From Clostridia bacterium (GTDB lineage Bacteria > Bacillota > Clostridia > Lachnospirales > Lachnospiraceae), in assembly GCA_910574835.1 (NCBI GenBank), contig CAJTDE010000009.1, positions 1 to 64,000 on the forward strand: a DNA stretch of 64,000 nucleotides, read 5' to 3'. A program made the position numbers and the translations under genes. Below the pieces are notes generated by a model that searched no databases, had not been told where the DNA came from, and was given only the letters and a program-made list of their open reading frames with translations. Shown piece after piece: positions 42,584 through 51,347 of this stretch. How positions within the stretch are numbered: position 1 is the first letter of the stretch; every line of letters begins with the position of its first letter.

Positions 42584-42865
42584 ATGGCTTTAATGGATTT
42601 TTTCCGAAAAAAAAGCTCGGGTGATGTGGCGAAGGACCGTCTGAAGCTGCTGCTGATTTCAGATCGGGCCAATTGTTCCCCTGAGATAATGGAATTGATT
42701 AAGAATGATATTATTAAGGTAATATCAAAGTATATGGAGATTGACTGTGACGGGCTGGATATTCAGATTACCCAGACGGAGTCGGAAAGTGAGAATGGCC
42801 GCGTGCCGGCTTTGTGCGCCAATATCCCGATTAAGGATATGAAGCATGGGCTGGAACATCGGTAG
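42584..42865 (+). CDS. minE: Cell division topological specificity factor MinE
   Basis: 93 aa, the usual size. N-terminal anti-MinCD segment (MDFFRKKSSGDVAKDRLKLL, LISDRANCSPEIMELIKNDI), then the topological domain (EIDCDGLDIQITQTESE). It gives MinCD its dynamic localisation; its presence implies Min oscillation or patterning rather than the DivIVA-only system. It lies 18 nt after minD. Confidence 0.94.
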   Translation: MALMDFFRKKSSGDVAKDRLKLLLISDRANCSPEIMELIKNDIIKVISKYMEIDCDGLDIQITQTESESENGRVPALCANIPIKDMKHGLEHR

Positions 42866-42874
42866 AGGAGTATT

Positions 42875-43999
42875 ATGTTTAAACAGTATCGGCTGAGGGA
42901 TTACAGATTCAGACTTGTATTTTATGTGTATGCAATCAGTTTGATCGGTGTTATGGTTATTGGGAGCGCACGAAAGTCCGTGCAGAGCCAGCAGATTTTG
43001 GGATTGGCTATGGGAACGGTTGCAATGCTTGCGGTATCCCTGATGGACTATACCTGGATTTTAAAGTTTTATTGGCTGATTTATGTGTTTAATCTTGTGT
43101 TGCTGTCGCTGGTTCAGGTTCCGTTTATTCATTTAAGACCGTTTGGCGTGCTTCGCAACGGAGCGTACCGCTGGCTGAATATCGGCGGCTTTCAATTTCA
43201 GCCGTCAGAACTGGCCAAGCTGCTTTTGATCCTGTTTTTTGCAAAATTTTTTGAAAAGTACAAGGAGCAATTGAATACCTGGAAGATCTTGGCGATTACG
43301 GCGGTGCTGTTTGGAATCCCGGTCATCTTTATCAAGGAGCAGCCGGATCTTTCTACTACGATTTCGATTGTTGTGATTTTTTTGGTTGTGATATTTATTG
43401 CCGGTCTGAGCTATAAGATTATCGGGGCGGCGATTGCGGTGGCAGTGCCTTCTGCTATTGTGTTTATCAGTCTGATTCTTCAGCCGGATCAGGAGATTTT
43501 GGATGATTATGCGTTCCGCCGGATTATGGCTTGGCTGGACCCGGCCAAATATGCGGACGATGCCTACCAGCAGCAAAATTCCATTATCGCTATTGGATCA
43601 GGACAGCTGGCAGGGAAAGGCCTGAACAATAATTCTGTTTCTTCCGTTAAGAACGGCAGCTTTATCGCGGAGCCTCAGACAGATTTTATCTTTGCGGTGA
43701 CAGGGGAGGAGCTTGGTTTTATTGGTTGTGCAATTATTATTTTACTATTGGCGTTAATTGTGTTAGAATGTATTTGGATAGGAAAAAGATCCAGAGATTT
43801 TTCAGGGACTTTGATCTGCTGTGGGGTAGCAGGTTATATAGGGTTTCAGAGTTTTGTGAATATCTGCGTGGCTACGGGGATTATGCCGAATACAGGGATT
43901 CCTCTGCCGTTTGTCAGTTACGGACTTACTTCTCTGGTAACTTTGTTTCTAGCCATTGGTTTTGTTCTAAATGTTGGCTTACAGCCAAAAAAATATTAA
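42875..43999 (+). CDS. rodA: SEDS peptidoglycan polymerase RodA
   Basis: 374 aa with about ten membrane helices. FtsW/RodA/SpoVE family: FQFQPSELAKLLLILFFAKF, IFIKEQPDLSTTISIVVIFL (conserved acidic region), and the C-terminal MPNTGIPLPFVSYGLTSLVT signature. Placement after mre-mrdA-min supports RodA over FtsW. It polymerises glycan strands with PBP2 as the transpeptidase. Starts 9 nt after minE (RBS GTAGAGGAG). Confidence 0.9.
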   Translation: MFKQYRLRDYRFRLVFYVYAISLIGVMVIGSARKSVQSQQILGLAMGTVAMLAVSLMDYTWILKFYWLIYVFNLVLLSLVQVPFIHLRPFGVLRNGAYRWLNIGGFQFQPSELAKLLLILFFAKFFEKYKEQLNTWKILAITAVLFGIPVIFIKEQPDLSTTISIVVIFLVVIFIAGLSYKIIGAAIAVAVPSAIVFISLILQPDQEILDDYAFRRIMAWLDPAKYADDAYQQQNSIIAIGSGQLAGKGLNNNSVSSVKNGSFIAEPQTDFIFAVTGEELGFIGCAIIILLLALIVLECIWIGKRSRDFSGTLICCGVAGYIGFQSFVNICVATGIMPNTGIPLPFVSYGLTSLVTLFLAIGFVLNVGLQPKKY

Positions 44000-44014
44000 T
44001 TTGGGGGTGTTCGC

Positions 44015-44410
44015 ATGAACATTGGATTGATTGCACATGATGCAAAAAAGAAATTGATGCAGAATTTCTGCATTGCGTATAGGGGGATTTTAAGTAAACA
44101 TAACCTGTACGCCACCGGGACGACCGGCAGACTCATTGTAGAGGTGACAAATCTGAGTGTGCACAAATATCTTGCAGGCCATCTTGGGGGAGAACAGCAG
44201 CTTGCGGCACAGATTGAGCATAACCAGATTGACCTGTTGATTTTCCTCCGGGATCCGTCGGAGCCGAAGAAGCATGAGCCGGATGTGAACAATGTCATCC
44301 GTCTTTGCGACACGTACAATATTCCTATGGCTACAAATCTGGCTACGGCAGAGCTGCTGATTAAGGCTTTGGATCGGGGCGATTTGGAGTGGAGGGAACT
44401 CTATACGTAA
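44015..44410 (+). CDS. mgsA: Methylglyoxal synthase
   Basis: 131 aa, full length. Converts DHAP to methylglyoxal and phosphate, an overflow bypass of lower glycolysis. Motifs: IGLIAHDAKKKLM, LYATGTTGRLI (phosphate loop), LIFLRDPSEPKKHEPDVNNV with catalytic Asp and His, and IPMATNLATAELLI. It follows rodA by 15 nt, a conserved clostridial order. It may matter when rhamnose or fucose breakdown raises DHAP. Confidence 0.96.
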   Translation: MNIGLIAHDAKKKLMQNFCIAYRGILSKHNLYATGTTGRLIVEVTNLSVHKYLAGHLGGEQQLAAQIEHNQIDLLIFLRDPSEPKKHEPDVNNVIRLCDTYNIPMATNLATAELLIKALDRGDLEWRELYT

Positions 44411-44422
44411 CGGAAATATAGG

Positions 44423-44451
44423 TTGTCTTTTCTACGCAGATAGACTATAAT
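44423..44451 (+). promoter_or_regulatory. Sigma-A-type promoter
   Basis: TTGTCT (44423-44428), 17-bp spacer, TATAAT (44446-44451), driving the P-loop protein at 44527 separately from the mgsA operon. Confidence 0.65.
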
Positions 44452-44526
44452 AGATACCAGATAAAAAGCGGAGCAGCCTCGGCTGCCTCCCAATCTTAAT
44501 AACAGGAACCCAAGGAGGATGAGGTA

Positions 44527-44946
44527 ATGGTACATTTAATTATCGGAAATAAGGGAGACGGAAAAACAAAGCATTTACTGGATAGAGTGAACAATCAGAT
44601 TAAGACGGCGTCGGGCAATATTGTGTATTTGGACAAGAGCACAAAGCATATGCATGAATTGAACAACAAGGTTCGTCTTATCAATGTCAAGGATTACCCT
44701 TTAAAGAACAGCGATGAATTTATCGGATTTATTTGCGGAATCATTTCTCAGGATTACGACTTGGAGCAGATGTATCTGGACAGCTTTTTGAAGATTGCAC
44801 ATTTAGAAGGTCAGGATTTGACGGATACGCTCACACAGCTTAATCAGATTAGTGAACAGTTTAAGGTAGATCTTTGCATCAGCATTTCCGTAGAAGAGAA
44901 GGATTTACCGGATTTTGCAAAAGAACAGGTTCTTATTTCCTGTTAG
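44527..44946 (+). CDS. P-loop protein of unknown function (139 aa)
   Basis: Starts MVHLIIGNKGDGKTKHLLDR, with a Walker A (GNKGDGKT) at residues 7-14; LCISISVEEKDLPDF may be the Walker-B-like strand. Homologues in Lachnospiraceae are labelled twitching motility PilT-like, but the protein is too short for PilT and no other motility gene is nearby. It has its own promoter and terminator. GGAGGATGAG precedes the ATG. Function unknown. Confidence 0.75.
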   Translation: MVHLIIGNKGDGKTKHLLDRVNNQIKTASGNIVYLDKSTKHMHELNNKVRLINVKDYPLKNSDEFIGFICGIISQDYDLEQMYLDSFLKIAHLEGQDLTDTLTQLNQISEQFKVDLCISISVEEKDLPDFAKEQVLISC

Positions 44947-44972
44947 GATACCGTACATCAGTACATAGAAAA

Positions 44973-45008
44973 GGGGCTGGCGCAGACGAAGTCAGCCCCC
45001 ATGTTTTA
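44973..45008 (+). terminator. Intrinsic terminator
   Basis: GGGGCTG, 11-nt loop, CAGCCCC with a following TGTTTTAATT. It closes the 139-aa P-loop gene. Confidence 0.75.
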
Positions 45009-45101
45009 ATTACAGCAATATTATTTTGTAAAAGGGTACGGGTCGGGTGCTGCAGGTCATGGAGTGAATAGTACCGGTAACGGTTGGGAGGAGTTACATT
45101 C

Positions 45102-46568
45102 GTGGCAGATTCCAGGAAAAAAAATAAAAAAATTATTAAATACCGGCGCCCTTTGAATATTGGCGTTGTATTTTTTGGGTTTATTGCGGTTTACCTGATT
45201 GTCTGCGTCTATATGTTTTTTACCTCCACGCACATTTCGGGTTATGAGGTCATTGCAGGCAACTTGGCCACAGACTACCATTATACGGGAATTGTTCTCA
45301 GGACCGAACAGGTCTTTCAGTCAGAAAAGCCAGGGTATGTCAGCTACTATGCCAGGGAGGGAGAAAAGGTTTCCGTTAATTCCGCAGTATATACGGTAGA
45401 TGAAAGCGGGAAGATGGCTCAGGCTATGAAGAATAATGTTCAGGAGCTGAATCTAAGCGGCGAGGATTATGATCAGCTGCGCGGAGAGATTATTACTTAT
45501 ATGAGCAATGCTTCCGATATGAATTTTTCTGAGGTTTATGATTTTAAAGCTGATATGGATGTAGCTATTTTGGATCATATGAATCAAAATATGATTGAAC
45601 AGCTGGACAGCGCTGCGGAAGACGGAGGAGAGATCTTCAGCCGTTACAACGCGGGGGCAGCCGGTGTGGTGGAGTATTATATTGACGGATTTGAAGATGC
45701 AAACCTGGAATCCTTAACCGGCGCGTGGTTTGATCAGGAGGCGTATGAGAGAACAAATCTGCGGACCGAAGATCTGGTAGGTCAGGGAGAGCCGGTATAC
45801 AAGCTGATTACCGAAGAGCTTTGGCGGATTGTATTTCCGATGGATGAAGATATGGAGAACTATCTTCTGGACAAGATAAAAGGAAACCAGACGACCAAGG
45901 AGGACGGTACCGTAGTACAAAACAAGACTTATATTGATATCCGCATGGATAAGGACAAAGAGATTCTGACGCCCTCTGTGACAGTGGAGTACCGTGAAGG
46001 CAAAGCTTACGGCGTCTTGGAATTTGTCAATTCCATGATTCGTTATGCAAATGAACGCTTTCTTACCTTCGAAATTCTGCGTGATGAGACAGAAGGGCTT
46101 AAGATTCCCAAATCGGCCGTAACGGAAAAAGAGTTTTTTGTAATTGACAAGGCTTATATCACCAATTCCGGAGCTGACAGCAATATGGGCTTTATGAAGC
46201 AGACAGTGGGCGAGGATGGAAGCACGGATGCGAAGTTTGTAAATTGCACCATCTATTATCAGGATGATCAGTTTGCCTATGTAGATCCCAAGGAGGAAAA
46301 TTTCAGTACTTCCGAGAAGCTCTTGTCAGCCGGCGATCTGCTGATACGGACGGACTCGGCGGAGGTTTATCCGGTAGGACAGCTGGAGAGCCTCAAGGGC
46401 GTTTACAATATCAACAAGGGCTACACAATATTTCGGCAGATACAGATTCTATATGAAAATGAAGAGTACTGCATTGTAAAAGAGGGAACGAGCTATGGAC
46501 TGTCGGTTTACGATCATATTGTGCTGAATGCGGAAACTGTGGATGAAGATGAAGTAATATATGATTGA
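45102..46568 (+). CDS. HlyD-like membrane-fusion/periplasmic adaptor-type protein
   Basis: 488 aa. Basic cytoplasmic start (ADSRKKNKKIIKYRR), one membrane helix (IGVVFFGFIAVYLIVCVYMF, about 20-40), then an extracytoplasmic part with a biotinyl-lipoyl-like segment (YTGIVLRTEQVFQSEKPGYV, YYAREGEKVSVNSAVYTV) and beta-rich later domains. This HlyD-related protein usually precedes yggS-sepF-ylmH in Lachnospiraceae. A partner transporter is absent, so its role may be in envelope or division. The start is GTG at 45102, 7 nt after GGGAGGAG. The stop lies inside the start of a stem-loop repeat. Confidence 0.75.
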   Translation: MADSRKKNKKIIKYRRPLNIGVVFFGFIAVYLIVCVYMFFTSTHISGYEVIAGNLATDYHYTGIVLRTEQVFQSEKPGYVSYYAREGEKVSVNSAVYTVDESGKMAQAMKNNVQELNLSGEDYDQLRGEIITYMSNASDMNFSEVYDFKADMDVAILDHMNQNMIEQLDSAAEDGGEIFSRYNAGAAGVVEYYIDGFEDANLESLTGAWFDQEAYERTNLRTEDLVGQGEPVYKLITEELWRIVFPMDEDMENYLLDKIKGNQTTKEDGTVVQNKTYIDIRMDKDKEILTPSVTVEYREGKAYGVLEFVNSMIRYANERFLTFEILRDETEGLKIPKSAVTEKEFFVIDKAYITNSGADSNMGFMKQTVGEDGSTDAKFVNCTIYYQDDQFAYVDPKEENFSTSEKLLSAGDLLIRTDSAEVYPVGQLESLKGVYNINKGYTIFRQIQILYENEEYCIVKEGTSYGLSVYDHIVLNAETVDEDEVIYD

Positions 46569-46721
46569 TTTCACAAAAGTGTATTGAAAGAGACATTACG
46601 GAACTGGAATCAGTAATGGCTCTTGCAATGCACAAATCAATTTGCAGGCACAGCATGAAGTGACTGTAAATTGATTTCACAAAAGTGTATTGAAAGAGAC
46701 ATTACGGAACTGGAATAGGAG
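46563..46721. repeat. Stem-loop repeat, subfamily A (1.5 copies), 5' of yggS
   Basis: TTGATTTCACAAAAGTGTAT... to GGAACTGGAAT occurs at 46566-46610 and again at 46672-46716. The full unit folds as TCTCTTGCAATGCAC with GTGTATTGAAAGAGA, enclosing AAATCAATTTGCAG with CTGTAAATTGATTT, plus a CACAAAA bulge. It ends GGAATAGGAG, the yggS RBS. Confidence 0.85.
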
Positions 46722-46729
46722 TGATAAAA

Positions 46730-47419
46730 ATGGTTGTAGAAAATCTGGCAGAGGTGGAAAGAAGGGTTTGTGCGGCCTGTGAGCGTTCCGGACGTGACAG
46801 GGACGAGGTTACATTGATTGCAGTCAGCAAGACAAAGCCGATTTCCATGATAGAAGAGCTGCTGCCCGGAAAAACAAGGGACTTTGGAGAGAATAAGGTC
46901 CAGGAGCTGTGTGAGAAATACGAGCAGCTTCCCAAGGATATACGCTGGCATCTCATCGGACACCTCCAAAGAAATAAGGTAAAATATGTGGTGGGCAAGG
47001 CATGCCTGATACATTCGGTGGATTCTTTAAGATTAGCTGAGGCAATCAGTGAGGAAGCTGTTAAAAAGCAGTGTGATGTGCCTGTCTTAATTGAGGTAAA
47101 TGTGGCAGGGGAGGAAAGTAAGTTTGGCGTATCAATGGAAGAAACAGAGGCCTTGGTGCGAAAGATAGCAAAGCTGCCGGCGATTTCTGTCCGGGGATTG
47201 ATGACAATTGCTCCGTTTGTGGAGAATCCGGAGGAAAATCGAAGACATTTTTCCAATTTAAAGAAATTATGTGTTGACTTAAAAAGGAAAAACATTGATA
47301 ATGTAAGTATGAGTGTCCTGTCTATGGGTATGACGGGAGACTATGAGGTTGCTATTGAAGAGGGCGCTACCATGATCCGCGTTGGCACGGGAATTTTTGG
47401 AGAGCGTAATTATAGTTAG
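46730..47419 (+). CDS. yggS: YggS family PLP homeostasis protein
   Basis: 229 aa. Fold type III (alanine-racemase-like barrel) PLP-binding protein without known catalysis, controlling PLP supply. Schiff-base Lys in TLIAVSKTKPISMIEELL, then FGENKVQEL, WHLIGHLQRNKVKYVV, GLMTIAPF, and SMGMTGDYEVAIEEGATMIR with the phosphate site. Start at 46730, 8 nt after AGGAG; a GTG at 46721 overlaps that RBS. First of the yggS-sepF-ylmH run. Confidence 0.95.
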   Translation: MVVENLAEVERRVCAACERSGRDRDEVTLIAVSKTKPISMIEELLPGKTRDFGENKVQELCEKYEQLPKDIRWHLIGHLQRNKVKYVVGKACLIHSVDSLRLAEAISEEAVKKQCDVPVLIEVNVAGEESKFGVSMEETEALVRKIAKLPAISVRGLMTIAPFVENPEENRRHFSNLKKLCVDLKRKNIDNVSMSVLSMGMTGDYEVAIEEGATMIRVGTGIFGERNYS

Positions 47420-47434
47420 ATTGGAGACGGTAAA

Positions 47435-47953
47435 ATGAGCGTAATCGATAAATTCCTGGACGTCATGAAGCTGGGTGGTGATGACGACTACGATGATTAT
47501 GACGACTATGATGAATTCGATGATGACTACGAAGAAGAGAAGCCGGAGAAGAGAAGCTCCTTTCGACGTAAGAAAGAAGAGGACTATGACGATTTTGATG
47601 ATGAGGAACCAAGAGAGCGGTCTAAGGTAACTCCTATTCGTCAGGCTCCAAGAAAGCAGGGGAAGGGTATGGAGGTATGTGTAATTAAGCCTACAAGCTT
47701 TGATGATTCCAGAGAGATTACGGAGACACTTCTCAGTAATCGGACAGTAGTGTTGAACTTTGAAGGTTTGGATATGGATGTGGCGCAGCGGATCATAGAT
47801 TTTACATCCGGGTCCTGTTTTGCTATCGGAGGCAATTTGCAGAAGGTATCCGGAAGTATCTTTTTGGTGACGCCTAGGAATGTGGATATATCCGGCGACC
47901 TGCAGGATATTTTAAGCAGCTCCATCGAGATTCCTTCCGTTTATGGAAGGTAA
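47435..47953 (+). CDS. sepF: Cell division protein SepF
   Basis: 172 aa. N-terminal membrane-binding amphipathic helix (MSVIDKFLDVMKLGG), a very acidic linker (DDDYDDYDDYDEFDDDYEEE, about 17-36) with a basic patch (RSSFRRKKEE), and the C-terminal SepF fold (VCVIKPTSFDDSREITETLL, VVLNFEGLDMDVAQRIIDF, FLVTPRNVDIS). Links FtsZ to the membrane and supports septum formation. RBS TTGGAGAC, 15 nt after yggS. Confidence 0.95.
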   Translation: MSVIDKFLDVMKLGGDDDYDDYDDYDEFDDDYEEEKPEKRSSFRRKKEEDYDDFDDEEPRERSKVTPIRQAPRKQGKGMEVCVIKPTSFDDSREITETLLSNRTVVLNFEGLDMDVAQRIIDFTSGSCFAIGGNLQKVSGSIFLVTPRNVDISGDLQDILSSSIEIPSVYGR

Positions 47954-47964
47954 GCTTTAAGGAT

Positions 47965-48720
47965 ATGACAAGAGAAGAGCAGCAGACGGAAAAGCGCCTT
48001 CTGGATTTGGGACAGACGGCGTATCAAAGAGGAATCGTGACCTACTCCAATTTCCTCAATTTGAATGAACAGAATATACTATATGGTATCCGCTCGGAGC
48101 TTTCCTATCTTAGAATCGAGAGCTTTGGAGGATACGAAACGGCGGAGCGTCAGATGGCAGCCTTTGTTCCTGATGCTCCTCTGTTTTGTCCTGAATATCC
48201 CATTGATTGTATTCAGATAGAGCCTCTTCAGGTGAAGTTTGCGGAAAGCTTAAGCCACAGGGATTATCTGGGGGCAATTCTGAATCTGGGTCTGGAGCGA
48301 TCTAAGACAGGCGATATTTTGGTGGAGGAAGATCGGGCCTACTTGTTTTGCGAGTCAAGGATTGCGGATTTTATCTGTGAAAATTTGACGCGGATTCGTC
48401 ATACGGCAATTATGGCAGGGCGTGTGGAGAAGGAGAGCTTTTCCTATGAGCCGAAGATGCGAAAGATCAGAGGGACAGCCGCATCGATACGCTTGGACAG
48501 CCTGCTTTCATTGGCCTTCGGAGCATCCAGAAGCAGTCTTACCGGATTGATTGAGGGCGGCAAAGTGTTTGTCAACGGAAGGCTGGTGACCTCCAACGGT
48601 TATCAGCCGAAGGAAGGAGACCTCGTATCTGTTCGTGGGATGGGGCGGTTCCGTTTTCAGGAAAGCGGCGGAAAGTCAAAAAAGGGGAGAAGTTATGTAA
48701 CTCTTTTGAAATATATTTGA
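47965..48720 (+). CDS. ylmH: YlmH family RNA-binding protein
   Basis: 251 aa. N-terminal YlmH domain (QNILYGIRSELSYLRIESFG, YPIDCIQIEPL, HRDYLGAILNLGLERSKTGD), then a C-terminal S4 domain (IRLDSLLSLAFGASRSSLTG, LIEGGKVFVNGR, EGDLVSVRGMGRF). In B. subtilis the ylm cluster is tied to division; recent work links YlmH to stalled ribosome/peptidyl-tRNA rescue. It follows sepF by 11 nt. Confidence 0.93.
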   Translation: MTREEQQTEKRLLDLGQTAYQRGIVTYSNFLNLNEQNILYGIRSELSYLRIESFGGYETAERQMAAFVPDAPLFCPEYPIDCIQIEPLQVKFAESLSHRDYLGAILNLGLERSKTGDILVEEDRAYLFCESRIADFICENLTRIRHTAIMAGRVEKESFSYEPKMRKIRGTAASIRLDSLLSLAFGASRSSLTGLIEGGKVFVNGRLVTSNGYQPKEGDLVSVRGMGRFRFQESGGKSKKGRSYVTLLKYI

Positions 48721-48738
48721 CAGTAGATGAGGTAGGAA

Positions 48739-49866
48739 ATGGAAGAAAAAGAAAATTTGGTTTTACCTGTGCGGCGGGATGGGAAGTTTTGCTATTCGAT
48801 TGTTTTGGAAAAGAGCTTTGAGGCCCTTTCGGCTCAGATAAAAGCATTGGACACGACAAAGCGGAAGCTTTGCATTGTGACAGACAGTCATGTAGGACCT
48901 CTGTATGGCGGGGCGGTAGAGCAGGAGCTGCTTAAGGTGTCCGAGAGAGTAACTCTTTATACCATTGAGGCAGGCGAGGAGCATAAGAGCCTGGATACGG
49001 TGAGAGGGATTTATGAGCATCTCATTCAGGAGCATTTTGACCGAAAGGATCTATTGGTGGCTTTGGGAGGCGGCGTGATTGGGGATCTGACCGGATTCGC
49101 GGCGGCGACTTACCTGCGGGGGATTCGTTTTGTTCAAATCCCGACAACTCTTTTGGCACAGGTAGACAGCAGCATCGGCGGAAAAACAGGAGTTGATTTC
49201 GACAGCTATAAAAATATGGTAGGAGCCTTTCATATGCCAAGCCTTGTATATATGAATCTTTCTGTCTTAAAGTCTCTTCCGGACAGACAGTTTGCGTCCG
49301 GTATGGCGGAGATTTTAAAGCATGGCTTGATTCGGGATAAGGCTTATTATAAGTGGCTTTTGGACAATCAGACAGAGATACGGGAGCGCAGATACGAAGC
49401 TTTGCTTCCGATGATAGCAGAAAGCTGCAAGATCAAGCGTTCAGTTGTAGAGGTGGACCCGACGGAACAGGGTGAGCGTGCGCTTTTGAATTTTGGTCAT
49501 ACCATTGGCCACGCAGTAGAAAAGCTAAAGGATTTTTGCTTGCTGCATGGAGAATGTGTGTCAGTGGGAATAGCGGCGTCTGCCGTGATATCTTTGGAGA
49601 GAGGACTTCTGAGGAAGGAGGAGCTTCAGGAGATTGAGAGAGGGCTTCAGGCATTTTCACTTCCTGTCCGTACGGAAGGCTTAGAAGCAGGGAAGATCGT
49701 TGAGGTTACTCGTTCTGATAAAAAGATGGAGGCGGGAAGCATTAAGTTCGTCCTCCTTCGAGGAATTGGTGAAGCTTTTGTGGATAAGACTGTGACAGAG
49801 AAGGAACTTCTGTCTGCGTCGGCTTGGATTTTAGGAGACAGCAATGACGAAACGTGTGCAATATAA
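48739..49866 (+). CDS. aroB: 3-dehydroquinate synthase
   Basis: 375 aa. Converts DAHP to 3-dehydroquinate, second step of the shikimate pathway; NAD and metal dependent. Motifs: IEAGEEHKSLDTVRGIYEHL, LVALGGGVIGDLTGFAAATY, IPTTLLAQVDSSIGGKTGVD, MAEILKHGLIRD and LLNFGHTIGHAVEKL with metal-binding His residues. It overlaps lspA by 23 nt. No other aro genes are in the window. Confidence 0.96.
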   Translation: MEEKENLVLPVRRDGKFCYSIVLEKSFEALSAQIKALDTTKRKLCIVTDSHVGPLYGGAVEQELLKVSERVTLYTIEAGEEHKSLDTVRGIYEHLIQEHFDRKDLLVALGGGVIGDLTGFAAATYLRGIRFVQIPTTLLAQVDSSIGGKTGVDFDSYKNMVGAFHMPSLVYMNLSVLKSLPDRQFASGMAEILKHGLIRDKAYYKWLLDNQTEIRERRYEALLPMIAESCKIKRSVVEVDPTEQGERALLNFGHTIGHAVEKLKDFCLLHGECVSVGIAASAVISLERGLLRKEELQEIERGLQAFSLPVRTEGLEAGKIVEVTRSDKKMEAGSIKFVLLRGIGEAFVDKTVTEKELLSASAWILGDSNDETCAI

Positions 49867-50386
49867 CCTGACAGGGATACTGGCGTCTATCCTGCTGACA
49901 GTCCTTGATCAGTGGACAAAATATCTGGCGGTACTGCATCTGAAGGGAAGAGCGCCCTTTGTGCTGATAGACGGCGTATTTGAATTGAGTTATTTGGAGA
50001 ATCGCGGGGCGGCTTTTGGTATTTTTCAGGGACAAAAAGCGGTGTTTTTGATATGTACGGTTCTTATTTTAGAGCTGGTGGTGTTTTATTATACCCGGCT
50101 TCCGGAAGGGAAGCATTATCATCCGGTACGCTTGGTGGGAGTACTGTTATGTGCCGGGGCGCTCGGCAATATGATTGACCGGGCAGCCAATTCCTATGTG
50201 GTGGATTTTTTCTATTTTAAGCTGATTGATTTTCCTGTGTTCAATGTAGCAGACTGCTATGTGACGGTGGGAGCGATACTGTTGGCTCTGCTGATCATGT
50301 TCTACTATAAGGAAGAGGAGCTTGGCTTTTTGGCCTGGAAGCGTCCGGAAAAAGAGGCAGGGGATGGACAGGAAAAAGAGCTTTAA
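49844..50386 (+). CDS. lspA: Lipoprotein signal peptidase (SPase II)
   Basis: 180 aa, four membrane helices. Cleaves prolipoproteins before the lipobox Cys; clients here include the rhamnose-binding lipoprotein. Catalytic Asp motifs: GALGNMIDRA and FNVADCYVTVGAI; also ENRGAAFGIF. The C-terminal polar tail (ARPEKEAGDGQ-like) overlaps the rluD start by 23 nt. The start lies inside aroB, with TTAGGAGACAGC as RBS. Confidence 0.95.
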   Translation: MTKRVQYNLTGILASILLTVLDQWTKYLAVLHLKGRAPFVLIDGVFELSYLENRGAAFGIFQGQKAVFLICTVLILELVVFYYTRLPEGKHYHPVRLVGVLLCAGALGNMIDRAANSYVVDFFYFKLIDFPVFNVADCYVTVGAILLALLIMFYYKEEELGFLAWKRPEKEAGDGQEKEL

Positions 50387-51290
50387 GGTGGAAGAGCAGG
50401 AAGGACTGCGGATTGATCGGTATCTTTCGGAGCAGATGCCGGAGCTGTCGCGTTCTTATATACAGAAGATCATTAAGGATGGGGGCGTACTTCTTGCCGG
50501 AAGACCGGTAAAGGCGAATTATAAGGTGAGTATCGGAGAAGTGGTTGAATTGGAGTTGCCGCCTGCCGTAGAGCCGGAGGTGGAGCCGGAGAATTTGTTC
50601 CTGGATATTCTGTATGAGGATGCGGACGTGATTTTTGTGAATAAGCCGAAGGATATGGTAGTGCATCCCTCGGCGGGGCATATGACCGGAACACTGGTGA
50701 ACGGACTTCTGTACCATTGCAGAGGGCAGCTTTCCGGAATCAACGGTGTTATGCGTCCGGGGATTGTCCATCGGATTGATAAGGATACAACAGGGGTTTT
50801 GATTGTTTGTAAGAATGATCGGGCACACAGCGCGGTGGCGGAGCAGCTTAAGGAGCATACGATTACGAGGCGGTATCGGGCTGTTGTATGGGGGAATCTG
50901 AAAGAAGATACGGGTACCGTAGACGCGGCGATTGCAAGGCATCCCGTAGACAGAAAGCGTATGTCTGTGGTTTCGCAGGGAGGAAAGCGGGCAGTTACTC
51001 ATTACCGGGTATTGGAGCGGTTTGGGCGGTTTACTTATATTGAGTGCCGGCTTGAGACAGGGCGGACGCATCAGATACGTGTTCATATGGCTAGTATTGG
51101 GCATCCGCTTGTGGGTGATGAGGTTTATGGAAGGGGTAAGGAGCCGTTTTCGCTTCAGGGACAGGCGCTTCATGCGATGGTGCTGGGGATTCGGCATCCG
51201 TCCGGTGGGGAATATCTGGAGGTGGAGGCTCCTTTGCCGGAGTATTTTATGCGGCTTTTGGAGAGACTGCGTAGAGAGTGTGGGAAGTAG
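50364..51290 (+). CDS. rluD: RluA/RluD family pseudouridine synthase
   Basis: 308 aa. N-terminal S4 domain (GLRIDRYLSEQMPELSRSYI, about 13-75), then the synthase domain with catalytic Asp in VHRIDKDTTGVLIVCKND, plus LETGRTHQIRVHMASIGHPL and GDEVYG. It pseudouridylates large-subunit rRNA, probably helix-69 positions if a true RluD (YlyB in B. subtilis, next to lspA). Start at MDRKKSFKVEE inside lspA; the longer frame is not needed. Confidence 0.92.
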   Translation: MDRKKSFKVEEQEGLRIDRYLSEQMPELSRSYIQKIIKDGGVLLAGRPVKANYKVSIGEVVELELPPAVEPEVEPENLFLDILYEDADVIFVNKPKDMVVHPSAGHMTGTLVNGLLYHCRGQLSGINGVMRPGIVHRIDKDTTGVLIVCKNDRAHSAVAEQLKEHTITRRYRAVVWGNLKEDTGTVDAAIARHPVDRKRMSVVSQGGKRAVTHYRVLERFGRFTYIECRLETGRTHQIRVHMASIGHPLVGDEVYGRGKEPFSLQGQALHAMVLGIRHPSGGEYLEVEAPLPEYFMRLLERLRRECGK

Positions 51291-51295
51291 TGGGG

Positions 51296-51347
51296 GCCGG
51301 AAAATAAGGCGGAAGATTTTTCTATATCTTCCGCCTTATTTTCCGGC
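51296..51347. terminator. Bidirectional terminator with a 22-bp perfect stem
   Basis: Arms at 51296-51317 and 51326-51347 (starting GCCGGAAAATAAGGCGG) are perfectly complementary around an 8-nt T-rich loop. It closes rluD and overlaps the end of the convergent YfhO-like remnant, whose stop codon is at 51336-51338. Confidence 0.8.

Noticed and set aside
44527-44946. PilT twitching-motility ATPase
   Set aside because: Only the Walker A matches; at 139 aa it lacks the other PilT motifs and there are no pilus genes nearby.
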